Below are positions 33,047 to 43,048 of a stretch of 64,000 nt of DNA, piece after piece. The notes below the pieces were generated by a model. It was given only the letters and a program-made list of their open reading frames with translations, had not been told where the DNA came from and did no database searches. Made by a program: the position numbers and the translations under genes. The stretch spans positions 930,001 to 994,000 of the forward strand of contig OZ241383.1 in assembly GCA_965200775.1 (NCBI GenBank), written 5' to 3'. The DNA is from Poriferisocius sp965200775. GTDB lineage: Bacteria > Actinomycetota > Acidimicrobiia > Acidimicrobiales > Bin134. Position 1 is the stretch's first letter. Each line of letters starts with the position of its first letter.

Positions 33047-34906
33047 ATGATGAACCGCCCTCCCACCGGCACCATTCCCGACGCCGCCGGCTCATACCAG
33101 TTCAAGGACCGGCACGGGCGGATCATCTACGTGGGCAAGGCCAAGAGCCTGCGATCCCGGCTCGCCGGCTACTTCCAAAATCCCGCACACCTCCCGGCCC
33201 GCACCGCCCAGATGGTGGCTGAAGCCGAGACGGTGGAGTGGATTCAGGTCAACAACGAGGTGGAAGCGCTGATGCTGGAGTACAGCCTCATCCAGCAGCA
33301 CCAGCCCCGGTTCAACGTCCGCTACCGGGACGACAAGAGCTACCCGTTCCTATGCGTGACCATGATCGACGAGTGGCCCCGAGCCATGGTCATCCGGGGC
33401 CGCAAGAAGAAGGGCAACCGCTACTTCGGCCCCTACGGGCACGCCTACGCCATCCGGGAGACCCTCGACCTGCTGCTGCGTACGTTCCCCATCCGCACCT
33501 GTAGCGACAACAAGTTCAACCACCACGCCCGGCTGGGTCGCCCCTGCCTGCTGTTCCACATCGAGAAGTGCGCCGGGCCCTGCGTGGGCGAGGTGGACCA
33601 GGAGCGCTACGCCAAGATGGTGGACGACCTGCTCGCCTTTCTGGGCGGCGACACCGATGAGGTGATCCAGCGCCTCGAACACGATATGGCCGAGGCCTCC
33701 GCCGCCCTGGAGTTTGAGCAGGCAGCCCGCTACCGGGACCGGCTGGCCAGCGTGAGCAAGGCCGTCGAAGCCCAGCAGATGGTGGGGGCCCGCTCGGAGG
33801 ACTACGACGTGGTCGGGATGGTGGACGACGAGCTGGAGGCCGCCTGCCAGGTGTTCTACGTCCGCAAGGGCCGGGTGATGGGCCGTCGGGGGTTCATCGT
33901 GGACAAGGCCGGCCGGCTCAGCGGCCCGGAACTGGTAAGCCGGGCGTTGGAGCGGCTCTATTTCGATGAGAACCCGCTGGGCTCTCCCAAGCAGGTGCTG
34001 GTGCCCGACCTGCCCGACAACCCGGCTCTGTACGAGGAGTGGCTCCGGGAACAGCGGGGCTCCAAAGTGGTCATCTCGGTGCCTCAGCGGGGGGCCAAGC
34101 GCCGCCTCCAGGAGACAGTGACCCGCAACGCTGCCGACGCGTTCGCCCGCCACAGGCTCAAAAGAGCCACCGACCACAACAGCCGGGCCCGGGCCCTCAA
34201 CAACCTCCAGGAGTGCTTGGGAATGCCCGAGGCCCCCCTGCGGATCGAGTGCTACGACATGAGCCACCTTCAGGGGTCGGACTACGTGGGCTCGATGGTG
34301 GTGATGGAGGACGGGCTGCCCCGCAAGTCGGAGTACCGCCGGTTCAAGGTGCGAACCGTGGGCGGCAACGACGACTACGCCGCCATGGAGGAGGTGCTCA
34401 CCCAGCGGTTGACCAACTACCTGGACGAACGAGACCGGCCGGTGGAGGATCGGGGCCGGTTCGCCTACCCGCCCCAGTTGCTGGTGGTGGACGGCGGCCG
34501 GGGCCAGCTCGGGGTGGCCGAGCGGGTGCTGGCCGACTTGGGCCTCGACGGGGAGATCTTCCCCGCAGGGCTGGCCAAGGAGTTCGAGCAGGTGTTCGTG
34601 CCTGGCCGGGCCGACCCGGTGGAGATCCCCCGACCATCGGAGAGCCTCTACCTGCTTCAGCGCATCCGCGACGAAAGCCACCGATTCGCCAACGACTACC
34701 ACCGCAAGCTGAGAGGCAAGCGAATGACCAGGTCGTCGCTCGACGGCATCGAGGGCCTGGGCCCGGTGCGCCGAAACCGGCTGGTAAAGGAGCTGGGAGG
34801 GGTGCGAGCCGTGGAGCGAGCTTCGCTGGACGACCTTCTGGAACTGGCCTGGCTCCCCGACGCGGTGGCCCACTCTGTACACGAAAAGCTCCACACCCCC
34901 GCCTGA
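33047..34906 (+). CDS. uvrC: Excinuclease ABC subunit C
   Basis: This 619-residue dual nuclease cuts on both sides of the lesion in nucleotide excision repair. The GIY-YIG domain is at the N terminus (AGSYQFKDRHGRIIYVGKAK), followed by the cysteine-containing region CLLFHIEKCAGPCVG, a UVR motif (ALEFEQAARYRDRLASV) for UvrB contact, an RNase-H-like nuclease with IECYDMSHLQGSDYVGSMVV and LLVVDGGRGQL, and C-terminal helix-hairpin-helix motifs (LDGIEGLGPVRRNRLVKELG). The start ATG 33047 (or 33050) is directly behind a TAGGAT hexamer. rapZ follows 71 nt downstream. Confidence 0.95.
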   Translation: MMNRPPTGTIPDAAGSYQFKDRHGRIIYVGKAKSLRSRLAGYFQNPAHLPARTAQMVAEAETVEWIQVNNEVEALMLEYSLIQQHQPRFNVRYRDDKSYPFLCVTMIDEWPRAMVIRGRKKKGNRYFGPYGHAYAIRETLDLLLRTFPIRTCSDNKFNHHARLGRPCLLFHIEKCAGPCVGEVDQERYAKMVDDLLAFLGGDTDEVIQRLEHDMAEASAALEFEQAARYRDRLASVSKAVEAQQMVGARSEDYDVVGMVDDELEAACQVFYVRKGRVMGRRGFIVDKAGRLSGPELVSRALERLYFDENPLGSPKQVLVPDLPDNPALYEEWLREQRGSKVVISVPQRGAKRRLQETVTRNAADAFARHRLKRATDHNSRARALNNLQECLGMPEAPLRIECYDMSHLQGSDYVGSMVVMEDGLPRKSEYRRFKVRTVGGNDDYAAMEEVLTQRLTNYLDERDRPVEDRGRFAYPPQLLVVDGGRGQLGVAERVLADLGLDGEIFPAGLAKEFEQVFVPGRADPVEIPRPSESLYLLQRIRDESHRFANDYHRKLRGKRMTRSSLDGIEGLGPVRRNRLVKELGGVRAVERASLDDLLELAWLPDAVAHSVHEKLHTPA

Positions 34907-34965
34907 GCCCCACCTTGAACCCCGCCCATGTTGGCAATGGGCGCAAGCCACCCGATCGGGGCCGT

Positions 34966-34971
34966 TAGCCT
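34966..34971 (+). promoter_or_regulatory. -10-like hexamer TAGCCT of rapZ (putative leaderless promoter)
   Basis: TAGCCT ends 6 nt before the rapZ GTG at 34978, and no ribosome-binding site lies between. Confidence 0.4.
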
Positions 34972-34977
34972 GAGGCT

Positions 34978-35850
34978 GTGTCCGAGTTCGTGGTGATAAC
35001 CGGGATGTCGGGGGCCGGCCGGTCGCAGGCCGCCAACCATTTCGAGGACTTGGGCTGGTACGTGGTGGACAACCTGCCCCCCGCCCTGTTGCCCGAAGTG
35101 CAGAAGTTCGCCGAATCCCCCCACAGCGGCATCTCCCGGATCGGCCTGGTACTGGGGCTCAACCAGTTCTACCGGGAGGTGGTCCCCGCGCTGGCAGCGC
35201 TCAAGGAGTCGGCCTTGGGCCCGGTGCGGATCCTGTTCCTGGACGCCTCCACCCCGGTGCTGGTGAACCGGTTCGAGAGCACCAAACGCCGTCACCCGTT
35301 CGCCGGTGACATGCCAATGGGCGTCTCCGACGCAATCACCGCCGAGCGGGAGGCGCTCGTCGACCTCCGCAGCCAGGCCGACGTGGTGGTGGACACCTCG
35401 GAATACAGCATCTACCAGCTCAACCGCTTCATCGACGAGGTGTTTGAGCTGGACGCCGGACCGGAATCGGTTACCAGCCGCATCATGTCGTTCGGCTACA
35501 AGCACGGCATCCCGCTCGACGCCGATCTGGTGCTGGACTGCCGCTTCCTGCCCAACCCCTACTGGGTGGAGGAACTCCGCCCGCTTACCGGGCAGGACGA
35601 TGCGGTGAAGGACTTCCTGCTCAACGGCCAGCCCATGTCCGAGAACTTTCTCCGCCACACCGAGGACCTGCTCAAACTGCTGGTGCCCGCCTACGTGCGG
35701 GAGGGCAAGTCGTACCTAACCATCGCCTTCGGCTGTACCGGGGGCCGCCACCGCTCGGTTTTCGTGGCCGAGGACATCAATCGCCGCCTCACCGAGGATC
35801 CCGACCTCGGCGTCAGCCCGTTCATCACCCATCGCGACATCGGCCGGTAG
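34978..35850 (+). CDS. rapZ: RapZ/YvcJ-family P-loop nucleotide-binding protein
   Basis: This 290-residue protein of the RapZ family has the P-loop VITGMSGAGRSQAAN near the N terminus, the conserved LGWYVVDNLPPALLP, the segment ESTKRRHPF and the C-terminal signature IAFGCTGGRHRSVFVAE. In enterobacteria the protein is an RNA-binding adaptor controlling amino-sugar synthesis; in actinobacteria its role is less clear. The lysine of the P-loop is arginine here, as in many actinobacterial members. In most actinobacteria rapZ is followed by yvcK and whiA; here an LLM-type oxidoreductase begins 2 nt after its stop instead. Confidence 0.92.
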   Translation: MSEFVVITGMSGAGRSQAANHFEDLGWYVVDNLPPALLPEVQKFAESPHSGISRIGLVLGLNQFYREVVPALAALKESALGPVRILFLDASTPVLVNRFESTKRRHPFAGDMPMGVSDAITAEREALVDLRSQADVVVDTSEYSIYQLNRFIDEVFELDAGPESVTSRIMSFGYKHGIPLDADLVLDCRFLPNPYWVEELRPLTGQDDAVKDFLLNGQPMSENFLRHTEDLLKLLVPAYVREGKSYLTIAFGCTGGRHRSVFVAEDINRRLTEDPDLGVSPFITHRDIGR

Positions 35851-35852
35851 CA

Positions 35853-36848
35853 GTGACTGCCGGAGAGGTTGTCCCTCCCGCGGAGGCCGGGGGATCGGGA
35901 CCGGCCCGGCCTCCCAATAGGGCTTACGGCGGTCCGCTGGTCGGCCTGTGCCTGCCATACGAAGGTCCCGCCTCGGCCGGAGACATTGTGGCCGTGGCCC
36001 GGGCCGCCGAGTTGGCCGGCCTGCACTCGGTGTGGGTGGGCGACCACATCGCCTTCCCGGTGGAGTTCAACTCACCCAACCCGACGATGGCCGACGGCCA
36101 GTACCCGTACCCCACCGACAACCCCCGCCTCGAAGCGCTCACCACCTTGGCCTTCGTGGCCGGAGCAACCAACCGGATCAGGCTGGCGGTGAACGCCTGC
36201 GTGCTGGCGTGCCGCAACCCGGTGATCGTGGGAAAAGCCGTGGCCACGCTCGACTTCCTGTCGGAAGGCCGGGTGGACTTCGGGGTCACCTTGGGATGGC
36301 TTGCCGAGGAGTTCGACGCCCTCGGGGTTGACTTCTCCCGTCGCCGGGAGCGGCTCGAGGACGGTATCGAGATCCTCCGCACCCTGTGGGAGCACGATCA
36401 ACCCTCGTTCGACGGGCCGACTCACTCTTTTCTGCCCCTCAACTTCCGTCCCAAGCCGGTGCAGTCGCCGGTGCCCATCCTCGTGGGTGGGCACTCCCGG
36501 CCCGCAATGCGCCGGGCCGCTGCGCTGGGCGACGGCTGGCTGGCCGCCCGCATGACCCCGGACGAACTGAGGGAACACGTGAGCTTCCTTCGCGACGAGC
36601 GCCGGAAGTCCCCCCGTGCCGACCAGCCGTTCACCGTGGCCACCAACTGCCCTGCTGCGGTGGGCCCCGGCCCGCCGGGCGTGCTCAACCTCGCCGACGG
36701 CGACGCAACCATCGACCGGTTGACCGCCTTGGGCGAAGCCGGAGCCGACATCGTGAACGTTGTAGTGGTGTCCTACGACCCAGCCGAAACCGAGGAAGCG
36801 GCCCGAGCCCTGGGTCGCCACTGCGGTACCGATCCAAACCATGTCTGA
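35853..36848 (+). CDS. LLM-class (luciferase-like) F420-dependent oxidoreductase
   Basis: A 331-residue TIM-barrel flavin/F420 enzyme: LCLPYEGPASAGDIVAVARA, then GLHSVWVGDHIAFPVEF, a typical LSEGRVDFGVTLGWLAEEF segment, VPILVGGHSRPAMRRAA and GDGWLAARMTPDEL. The family transfers hydride from reduced F420 or flavin to varied substrates; the substrate is unknown. The GTG at 35853 is 2 nt behind rapZ, so it is in the rapZ transcript. It occupies the place usually held by yvcK-whiA before gap. A proline/glycine-rich leader of about 25 residues precedes the first beta strand. Confidence 0.88.
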   Translation: MTAGEVVPPAEAGGSGPARPPNRAYGGPLVGLCLPYEGPASAGDIVAVARAAELAGLHSVWVGDHIAFPVEFNSPNPTMADGQYPYPTDNPRLEALTTLAFVAGATNRIRLAVNACVLACRNPVIVGKAVATLDFLSEGRVDFGVTLGWLAEEFDALGVDFSRRRERLEDGIEILRTLWEHDQPSFDGPTHSFLPLNFRPKPVQSPVPILVGGHSRPAMRRAAALGDGWLAARMTPDELREHVSFLRDERRKSPRADQPFTVATNCPAAVGPGPPGVLNLADGDATIDRLTALGEAGADIVNVVVVSYDPAETEEAARALGRHCGTDPNHV

Positions 36849-36913
36849 TCTGCAAAACCAGGCCCGGTCACCCCAAGATGAGCCAAACCTCCAATTCCGG
36901 CAGGAGTGCCCGA

Positions 36914-36919
36914 TAGTCT
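36914..36919 (+). promoter_or_regulatory. -10-like hexamer TAGTCT of gap (putative leaderless promoter)
   Basis: TAGTCT ends 7 nt before the gap ATG at 36927, with no ribosome-binding site between. Confidence 0.45.
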
Positions 36920-36926
36920 CCCCGCT

Positions 36927-37940
<1,014 letters not shown>

Positions 37941-37945
37941 CCGGG

Positions 37946-39076
37946 GTGCTGCCTACGCTCGAGGCCCTGAGCGAAGCCCTCGACGGCTTGGTCGGGCGCC
38001 GGATCCTGCTCAGGGCCGACTTTAACGTTCCCCTCGACGCCGACGGGCGAATCGCCGATGACTTCCGCATCACCGCGGCAATGGGCACAATCGGCTGGCT
38101 CACCGGCCAGGGAGCCGAAGTGGTGGCGTGCAGCCACCTGGGTCGCCCCGACGGCCGTCCCGATCCCCGGTTCACCCTGGCCCCGGCGCGGGCCCGGCTG
38201 GCCGAGCTGGCCCCCGGAGTGGAGCTTCTCGAGAACCTGCGCTTCGACCCCGGCGAAACCGGCAACGACGACCGGCTGGTCCAGCGTCTGGTGGAGGGTT
38301 GCCACGGCTACGTGAACGACGCGTTCGGAGCGTCGCACCGGGCCCACGCTTCCATCGTGGGCCCGCCCCGATACCTGCCCAGCGCAGCGGGTCGTCTGCT
38401 GGCCACCGAGGCCGAGGTGCTGCTCGGTTTGCGGGCCAAGCCCAAGCGACCCTTAGTTGCCGTTCTGGGCGGGGCCAAGGTGAGCGACAAGCTCGGGGTG
38501 ATCGACGCGCTGCTGGAGACGGCCGACGAGGTGGTCATCGGCGGGGGAATGTGCTTCACCTTCCTGGCCGCTAGGGGTCACCAGGTGGGCGGGTCCCTGC
38601 TCCAGCCAGATCACATCGAAACCTGCGCCCGGCTGCTCGACTCCAGTGCCCCAATCAGGCTGCCCAGCGACATCACCGCCCTGGCCCCCGGCGAGCGGGT
38701 GGTGCAGGCCGGGGTGGATCTGCACCCCGACTGGCGAGGGCTCGACATAGGGCCGGGCACCGCGGCAGAGTTCGGAGACCTCATCGCCGAGGCCGGCACC
38801 GTGTTGTGGAACGGCCCGATGGGCCTGTTCGAGGACCCCCGCTTCGCGGCAGGAACCACGGTGGTGGCCCAGGCCATGGCCCAAAGCCGGGCGTTTACCG
38901 TGGTCGGTGGGGGTGACAGCGCCGCCGCCGTGCGGCAGTTCGGCCTCGACCGGGAGATGAACCACGTGTCCACCGGGGGAGGGGCGTCGCTCAAACTCAT
39001 AGAGCGGGGCGACCTGCCCGGCATGAAGGCCCTGAGGGAGTGCGCCACCGTCCCCAAGGAGGAAAACCATGGCTGA
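37946..39076 (+). CDS. pgk: Phosphoglycerate kinase
   Basis: This 376-residue kinase makes ATP from 1,3-bisphosphoglycerate. Characteristic segments are RRILLRADFNVPLD, ACSHLGRPDGRPD, LLENLRFDPGE, VNDAFGASHRAHAS, LGGAKVSDKLGVID, WNGPMGLFE and VVGGGDSAAAV with HVSTGGGASL. It is about 20 residues shorter than the usual length, with compact loops, but no conserved block is lost. The GTG at 37946 lies 5 nt after gap. Its last codons overlap the tpiA ATG by 8 nt, and GGAGG of the tpiA ribosome-binding site lies within its 3' end. Confidence 0.95.
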   Translation: MLPTLEALSEALDGLVGRRILLRADFNVPLDADGRIADDFRITAAMGTIGWLTGQGAEVVACSHLGRPDGRPDPRFTLAPARARLAELAPGVELLENLRFDPGETGNDDRLVQRLVEGCHGYVNDAFGASHRAHASIVGPPRYLPSAAGRLLATEAEVLLGLRAKPKRPLVAVLGGAKVSDKLGVIDALLETADEVVIGGGMCFTFLAARGHQVGGSLLQPDHIETCARLLDSSAPIRLPSDITALAPGERVVQAGVDLHPDWRGLDIGPGTAAEFGDLIAEAGTVLWNGPMGLFEDPRFAAGTTVVAQAMAQSRAFTVVGGGDSAAAVRQFGLDREMNHVSTGGGASLKLIERGDLPGMKALRECATVPKEENHG

Positions 39077-39845
39077 CCGCAAGCCGCTGATCAGCGGCAA
39101 CTGGAAGATGCACCTGAACCACCTGGAGGCAATCCAGCTCGTTCAGAAGCTGTCGTACGTGCTCGACGACGCCGACTACGGCTCCGCCGACGTTTCGATC
39201 CACCCGCCGTTCACCAACCTCCGGTCGGCTCAAACGGTGCTGGACGCCGACAACATCCCCATCGCCCTCGGCGCTCAGCACTGCCACTGGGAGCAGGAGG
39301 GGGCCTTCACCGGCGAGATTTCGGCGGCCATGCTGGCCAAGCTGGCGGTGAGCTACGTGATCGTCGGCCACTCCGAGCGCCGGCAGTTGTTCGGCGAGAC
39401 CGACGAGAACGTGAACCGCCGCCTCCGGGCGATCCTGGCCGCCGGCATGACCCCGATCATGTGCTGCGGCGAGACCTTGGAAGAGCGGAACGCGGGCCAG
39501 GCCGAGTCTCGCATCACCGCCCAGGTGGTGGCCGGGCTGGCCGGGTTGAAGCGGGATCAGGTGGCGGGGATGGTGATCGCCTACGAGCCGGTGTGGGCTA
39601 TCGGCACCGGCCATACCGCTTCCCCCCACGATGCCCAGACCGGATGCGCTCTCATCCGTGAGCAGGTGCGGGCCGATTTCGGGGCCGATGCCGCTGCCGG
39701 GGTTCGCATCCAGTACGGCGGCTCGGTCAAGCCCATCAACATCGGGGAGCTGATGAGCCAACCCGACATCGACGGGGCCCTGGTGGGCGGGGCGTCGCTG
39801 GAGGTGGACAGCTTCTCCCGCATCGTCCGCTACCGGCTCCAGTAG
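39069..39845 (+). CDS. tpiA: Triosephosphate isomerase
   Basis: This 258-residue TIM barrel interconverts dihydroxyacetone phosphate and glyceraldehyde 3-phosphate. Active-site residues are seen in LISGNWKMHLN (Asn/Lys), YVIVGHSERRQLFGE (His), and VIAYEPVWAIGTG (Glu), with YGGSVKP and ALVGGASLE at the phosphate site. It overlaps pgk by 8 nt. In actinobacteria secG usually comes next; here three minus-strand genes intervene. Confidence 0.97.
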   Translation: MADRKPLISGNWKMHLNHLEAIQLVQKLSYVLDDADYGSADVSIHPPFTNLRSAQTVLDADNIPIALGAQHCHWEQEGAFTGEISAAMLAKLAVSYVIVGHSERRQLFGETDENVNRRLRAILAAGMTPIMCCGETLEERNAGQAESRITAQVVAGLAGLKRDQVAGMVIAYEPVWAIGTGHTASPHDAQTGCALIREQVRADFGADAAAGVRIQYGGSVKPINIGELMSQPDIDGALVGGASLEVDSFSRIVRYRLQ

Positions 39846-39872
39846 CAGGCCACGACACCGCCGAGCCGGTGC

Positions 39873-40178
39873 TCAGAACCCGTACTTGACCGCGGTTTGG
39901 GCCGTCTGGGGGACGCTTTGGCAGGTGAGAATGAAGCCCTCTTCAAGGTCTTCGGGGTCAAGAGCCTCGTTCTCCCTCATCACAACCGAGCCCTCCAAAA
40001 TGCGCCCTATGCAGGTGGCGCAGTTGCCGGCTTCGCACGAGTAGGGCGGGTCGAAACCACCGCGGCGAGCGGTTTGGAGGACGGTGTCGCCGTCTCGGTA
40101 GGCGATCTCACGGGTTTCGCCCCCGAAGGTGACGGCCACAACCCAACTGCCGGGGCTGCCGGCTTTGTCTTCTGTCAC
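39873..40178 (-). CDS. Plant-type [2Fe-2S] ferredoxin
   Basis: A 101-residue electron carrier with the four cluster ligands in YSCEAGNCATCIGRI and, further on, FILTCQSVPQ. It probably feeds electrons to the P450 encoded just upstream. The GTG at 40178 overlaps the P450 stop in a GTGA, so the two proteins are made together; a longer in-frame extension upstream lies inside the P450 gene. The plant-type fold is less common as a bacterial P450 partner than adrenodoxin-like or 3Fe-4S ferredoxins. No ferredoxin reductase is in the window. Confidence 0.9.
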   Translation of the reverse strand: MTEDKAGSPGSWVVAVTFGGETREIAYRDGDTVLQTARRGGFDPPYSCEAGNCATCIGRILEGSVVMRENEALDPEDLEEGFILTCQSVPQTAQTAVKYGF

Positions 40179-41410
40179 GCCGATACCTCCACGACCAGGG
40201 GAACCGACCGGTAGCCCCGGACGGTGGACGTGTGGATCCACTCGAGCCGGTCGGGGTCCACCTCCCAGTGTTGGTAACGCCGGAGCATCTGCTCGAGGCC
40301 GATTCGCCCCTCGAGACGGGCCAGCGCCGCGCCTATACAGAAGTGGGCTCCGTAGCCGAACGAGAGGTGACGGTCGATCTTGCGGCGGATATCGAAACAG
40401 TCGGCGTCGAGGAAGTGACGCTCGTCTCGGTTGCCGCTGCCGTTCACCAACAACATGTTGGCCCCGGCGGGGACCACCTGACCGTGCAACTCCACGTCGC
40501 GCATGACTCGCCGCCCTTGCACCGGCGACGGAGTCTCGTAGCGCAGCACCTCCTCCAGCGCATCGGGCACCAGAGAGGGGTCGTTGCGCAGCTCAGCGAG
40601 TTGCGAAGGGTGATCGGACAGCAGCACCACGGCGAAAGCCAGGAAACGGGCCACCGTCTCGGCCCCGGCGCCGCCGATCAACGCCACATAACCGATGATC
40701 TCGTCGGGAGTGAGCAGGCGGGACGATCCGTCCTCGAGCTCGCGTTCCTGGGTGGCGAGGATGGTCAGCAGATCGTCTGCCGGCTCCTTTCGCTTCTGCT
40801 CACACAGCCCGGGGACCAGGGAGTACACATGAGACGAGAGGTTGCCGGTTCGATCCACCAGTTCCCTGCCGCTGCCCGCGGTGGCCGACTCCTCGATGTG
40901 CAGCCCCTCGTCCATCGACTGCCGCAGGTCCTGTTCGAGGCCCTCGGGGAACCCGAGCAGGGCCAGGATCACGGTGGGGGGCAGGAGCGCGGAGAAGCGG
41001 TCGACGAAGTCGAAGATGCTCATGCCCTCCAGCGGGTCGAGTAGGTTGTCGCAGATGGTCTCTATCCGGTTTTCCAGCCCGGCGATGGTTCGTGGTGTGA
41101 ACGCCCGGCTGACCAGCTTGCGCAGCAGCGTCTGCTCCGGGGGGTCACGGAAGATGAACATAGGAGTAGGCCACTCGTCGGGACCCATGAGGTCGAGGGT
41201 GGTGGCGTAGCGCGACGAATAGGTCTCCACATCGAGTAGCCCGTTGAGCACGTCGTCGTAACGGGTCAGCGCCCAGAAGTCGTGCTCGTCGTTGCGGTAG
41301 AGCGGGGCCTCGTCCCGCATCCGTCGCCACACGTCGTGGGCCCGCAGATCGATGTCGTAGTCGAACGGGTTGTAGTTGATCGCCGTCGTGGCGCTGTCGG
41401 TTACCACCAT
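40175..41410 (-). CDS. Cytochrome P450 (first of two)
   Basis: A 411-residue soluble class I P450 monooxygenase. The I-helix oxygen-binding motif is IGGAGAETVARFLAF, the K-helix ExxR lies in LEEVLRYETPSPVQGR, and the heme-cysteine loop is LSFGYGAHFCIGAALARLE. Its substrate is unknown; bacterial P450s of this length hydroxylate small lipophilic compounds. The ATG at 41410 (MVVTDSATT) is used; in-frame sequence further upstream would overlap the peptidase gene. It is coupled to the downstream ferredoxin gene. Confidence 0.93.
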   Translation of the reverse strand: MVVTDSATTAINYNPFDYDIDLRAHDVWRRMRDEAPLYRNDEHDFWALTRYDDVLNGLLDVETYSSRYATTLDLMGPDEWPTPMFIFRDPPEQTLLRKLVSRAFTPRTIAGLENRIETICDNLLDPLEGMSIFDFVDRFSALLPPTVILALLGFPEGLEQDLRQSMDEGLHIEESATAGSGRELVDRTGNLSSHVYSLVPGLCEQKRKEPADDLLTILATQERELEDGSSRLLTPDEIIGYVALIGGAGAETVARFLAFAVVLLSDHPSQLAELRNDPSLVPDALEEVLRYETPSPVQGRRVMRDVELHGQVVPAGANMLLVNGSGNRDERHFLDADCFDIRRKIDRHLSFGYGAHFCIGAALARLEGRIGLEQMLRRYQHWEVDPDRLEWIHTSTVRGYRSVPLVVEVSA

Positions 41411-41441
41411 TAGGTGAGAACTTAGCCGTCCGGCGGCTCGA

Positions 41442-42659
41442 TCAGCCTGCCTCGGCGTTCTCGTCGGCCAGGGAGAACAGGGCGGAGTACACCCACCGGG
41501 TCTGCTCTGTGTTGAGTCCGGCGCCCAGGTACAGGTCGTCGATGTGGAGTTCCCAGTGCAGGTGGGGGTCTTGGTCGTGATCGTTGTTGGCAGCGGCGTA
41601 GGTTCCCCGGTTCCCGATCTCTCCCACCCGCTGGCCGGCGCTGATCCGGTCCCCGATCCGGATGCCCTCGTCCACGCTCTCCAGATGGGTGTAGAGCGAA
41701 ACCACATGGCCAATGTCGGGGAAGACCCCGTGGTCGATCACCACGTAGTTCCCGTACAGCATCAGCAGCGTGTAGGGGGGCGTCCTGTCCAGCTCGGCGG
41801 CGATGTCGAGGAGGCGCTGGCGGTCTTGGGGGGTGGGATCGTCGTAGTTGTTGACCACCAGAACCACCTGCCCGTCGAGGGCGGCGAAAGCCGAGCGGCC
41901 CGGCGTGAAACACAGGAAGTCCACGCCCTGGTGGGTTCCCGACCGGTACACACGGGGAGCGTTGGGCATCAGGTCGGGGCGGGTAAGCGGGGACATGCAG
42001 TCGCTGGGATACACAACGTGAGGGGCCAGACTGGCGGCCATTTCCAGCGCACGGCTGTAGGGCGGCGGTTCCTGGTCCAATACCAAAAAGACGGGGGTGA
42101 GTTCCGGCACGATGGACTCCGAGGTCGGCTCGGGATCGGCCTCGGAGTCCGAGTCAGGGTCGGTAGATGTTGAGCCGGTGTTGGAGTCGGGATTGGCTTC
42201 GGAGTCGGTGTTCGGGCCGGAGTCGTTACTGGGTGCCGACGAACCGGCCTCGGAGTCGGCTGAGGTCGGTTCGATGTCGAGTTCGGAAGGGGCCTGATCC
42301 GGCTCGGAACCGGTTTCCGATGAGTCGCCCTGGGATTCGCCGGCAGTTTCCCGGCCGTTGGGACCGTCGGATTCCCAGGGCTGGGTGGCAACGATCCCCA
42401 GCGCGAATGCGGCGCCCACCACTGCCACCATTGCGACGGCGGTGCGCAGCCTTATCTTCTTCAGGATCTTCTTCAGGGCTCGGATGAACCGCTCCCAGCC
42501 CCGGCGGAGCATCCTGAAGAGTCTGCCCATCGCATTGAAAGGGGCGAGTGCGGCTCTTTTGGCTGTGGTGAGGATTGCGGTGATTGAGCTTCGAATGGTT
42601 CGTGCGATCGCGAGTGCGGCTCTTTTGGCCGCGTTGGGGAGCGTTTTGAGCAGCTTCAT
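41442..42659 (-). CDS. Membrane-anchored LytM/M23-family protein with long disordered linker
   Basis: A 405-residue protein. The N terminus is basic and contains a doubled motif, AAKRAALAIARTI and TAKRAALAPFNA, followed by a membrane helix (RTAVAMVAVVGAAFALGIVA). A linker of more than 80 residues rich in Ser, Glu, Asp and Pro leads to an M23 metallopeptidase domain: THQGVDFLCFTPG (His/Asp zinc ligands), GNYVVIDHG, SLYTHLESVDEG and PHLHWELHID (HxH). All zinc ligands seem present, so peptidoglycan endopeptidase activity is plausible. The ATG at 42659 is tentative because no ribosome-binding site is visible and the frame is open further upstream. It divides cell-wall work from the nearby glycolytic genes, and its relation to the P450 pair is unclear. 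Confidence 0.78.
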   Translation of the reverse strand: MKLLKTLPNAAKRAALAIARTIRSSITAILTTAKRAALAPFNAMGRLFRMLRRGWERFIRALKKILKKIRLRTAVAMVAVVGAAFALGIVATQPWESDGPNGRETAGESQGDSSETGSEPDQAPSELDIEPTSADSEAGSSAPSNDSGPNTDSEANPDSNTGSTSTDPDSDSEADPEPTSESIVPELTPVFLVLDQEPPPYSRALEMAASLAPHVVYPSDCMSPLTRPDLMPNAPRVYRSGTHQGVDFLCFTPGRSAFAALDGQVVLVVNNYDDPTPQDRQRLLDIAAELDRTPPYTLLMLYGNYVVIDHGVFPDIGHVVSLYTHLESVDEGIRIGDRISAGQRVGEIGNRGTYAAANNDHDQDPHLHWELHIDDLYLGAGLNTEQTRWVYSALFSLADENAEAG

Positions 42660-42771
42660 GGTGGTTTGGCCGGGAGCGGAGGCGACGCTTGCCAGGGTAG
42701 TGGTGGGGATGTCCGAAATCGTGGACCCGCGGTCATCGGGGTCGGGTGAGCCAGTGGCGAAGTTCAGCGGG

Positions 42772-42777
42772 TAGGAT
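42772..42777 (+). promoter_or_regulatory. -10-like hexamer TAGGAT of secG (putative leaderless promoter)
   Basis: TAGGAT ends 8 nt before the secG GTG at 42786, and no ribosome-binding site lies between. Confidence 0.45.
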
Positions 42778-42785
42778 TCCGCCTT

Positions 42786-43019
42786 GTGACTATTGCCTTG
42801 GTGGTGATCGACGTGGTCTCGGCGTTGGGGTTGCTGTTCCTTGTTTTGCTCCACAGCGGTCGAGGCGGGGGACTATCCGACATGTTCGGCGGAGGTTTCG
42901 GCTCCCAGGCGGCCGGGTCCACGGTCATGGAGAAGAACCTCGACCGGCTGACCATCGCCACTGCGCTGGTGTTCGCGTTCAGCACCCTGGCACTCGCACT
43001 GCTAATGGACGCCAGCTAG
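42786..43019 (+). CDS. secG: Preprotein translocase subunit SecG
   Basis: A 77-residue membrane protein with two hydrophobic helices (VVIDVVSALGLLFLVLLH and IATALVFAFSTLALALL) joined by the Gly-rich loop SGRGGGLSDMFGGG, which is the SecG signature. It assists SecYE in protein export. The GTG start lies just behind a TAGGAT hexamer. Its usual neighbour tpiA is 2.9 kb away, separated by three minus-strand genes. Confidence 0.93.
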   Translation: MTIALVVIDVVSALGLLFLVLLHSGRGGGLSDMFGGGFGSQAAGSTVMEKNLDRLTIATALVFAFSTLALALLMDAS

Positions 43020-43048
43020 TAGCTCCGTAGGAGCCCTGGCTGCCGGCC

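Noticed and set aside
32817..33095. 93-residue N-terminal extension of NadA
   Set aside because: It is unconserved, would overlap uvrC, and the ATG at 32816 has a good ribosome-binding site.
40179..41713. P450 extended upstream to 41713 (about 512 residues)
   Set aside because: The extra part overlaps the LytM gene, lacks P450 features, and the ATG at 41410 gives the normal P450 length.
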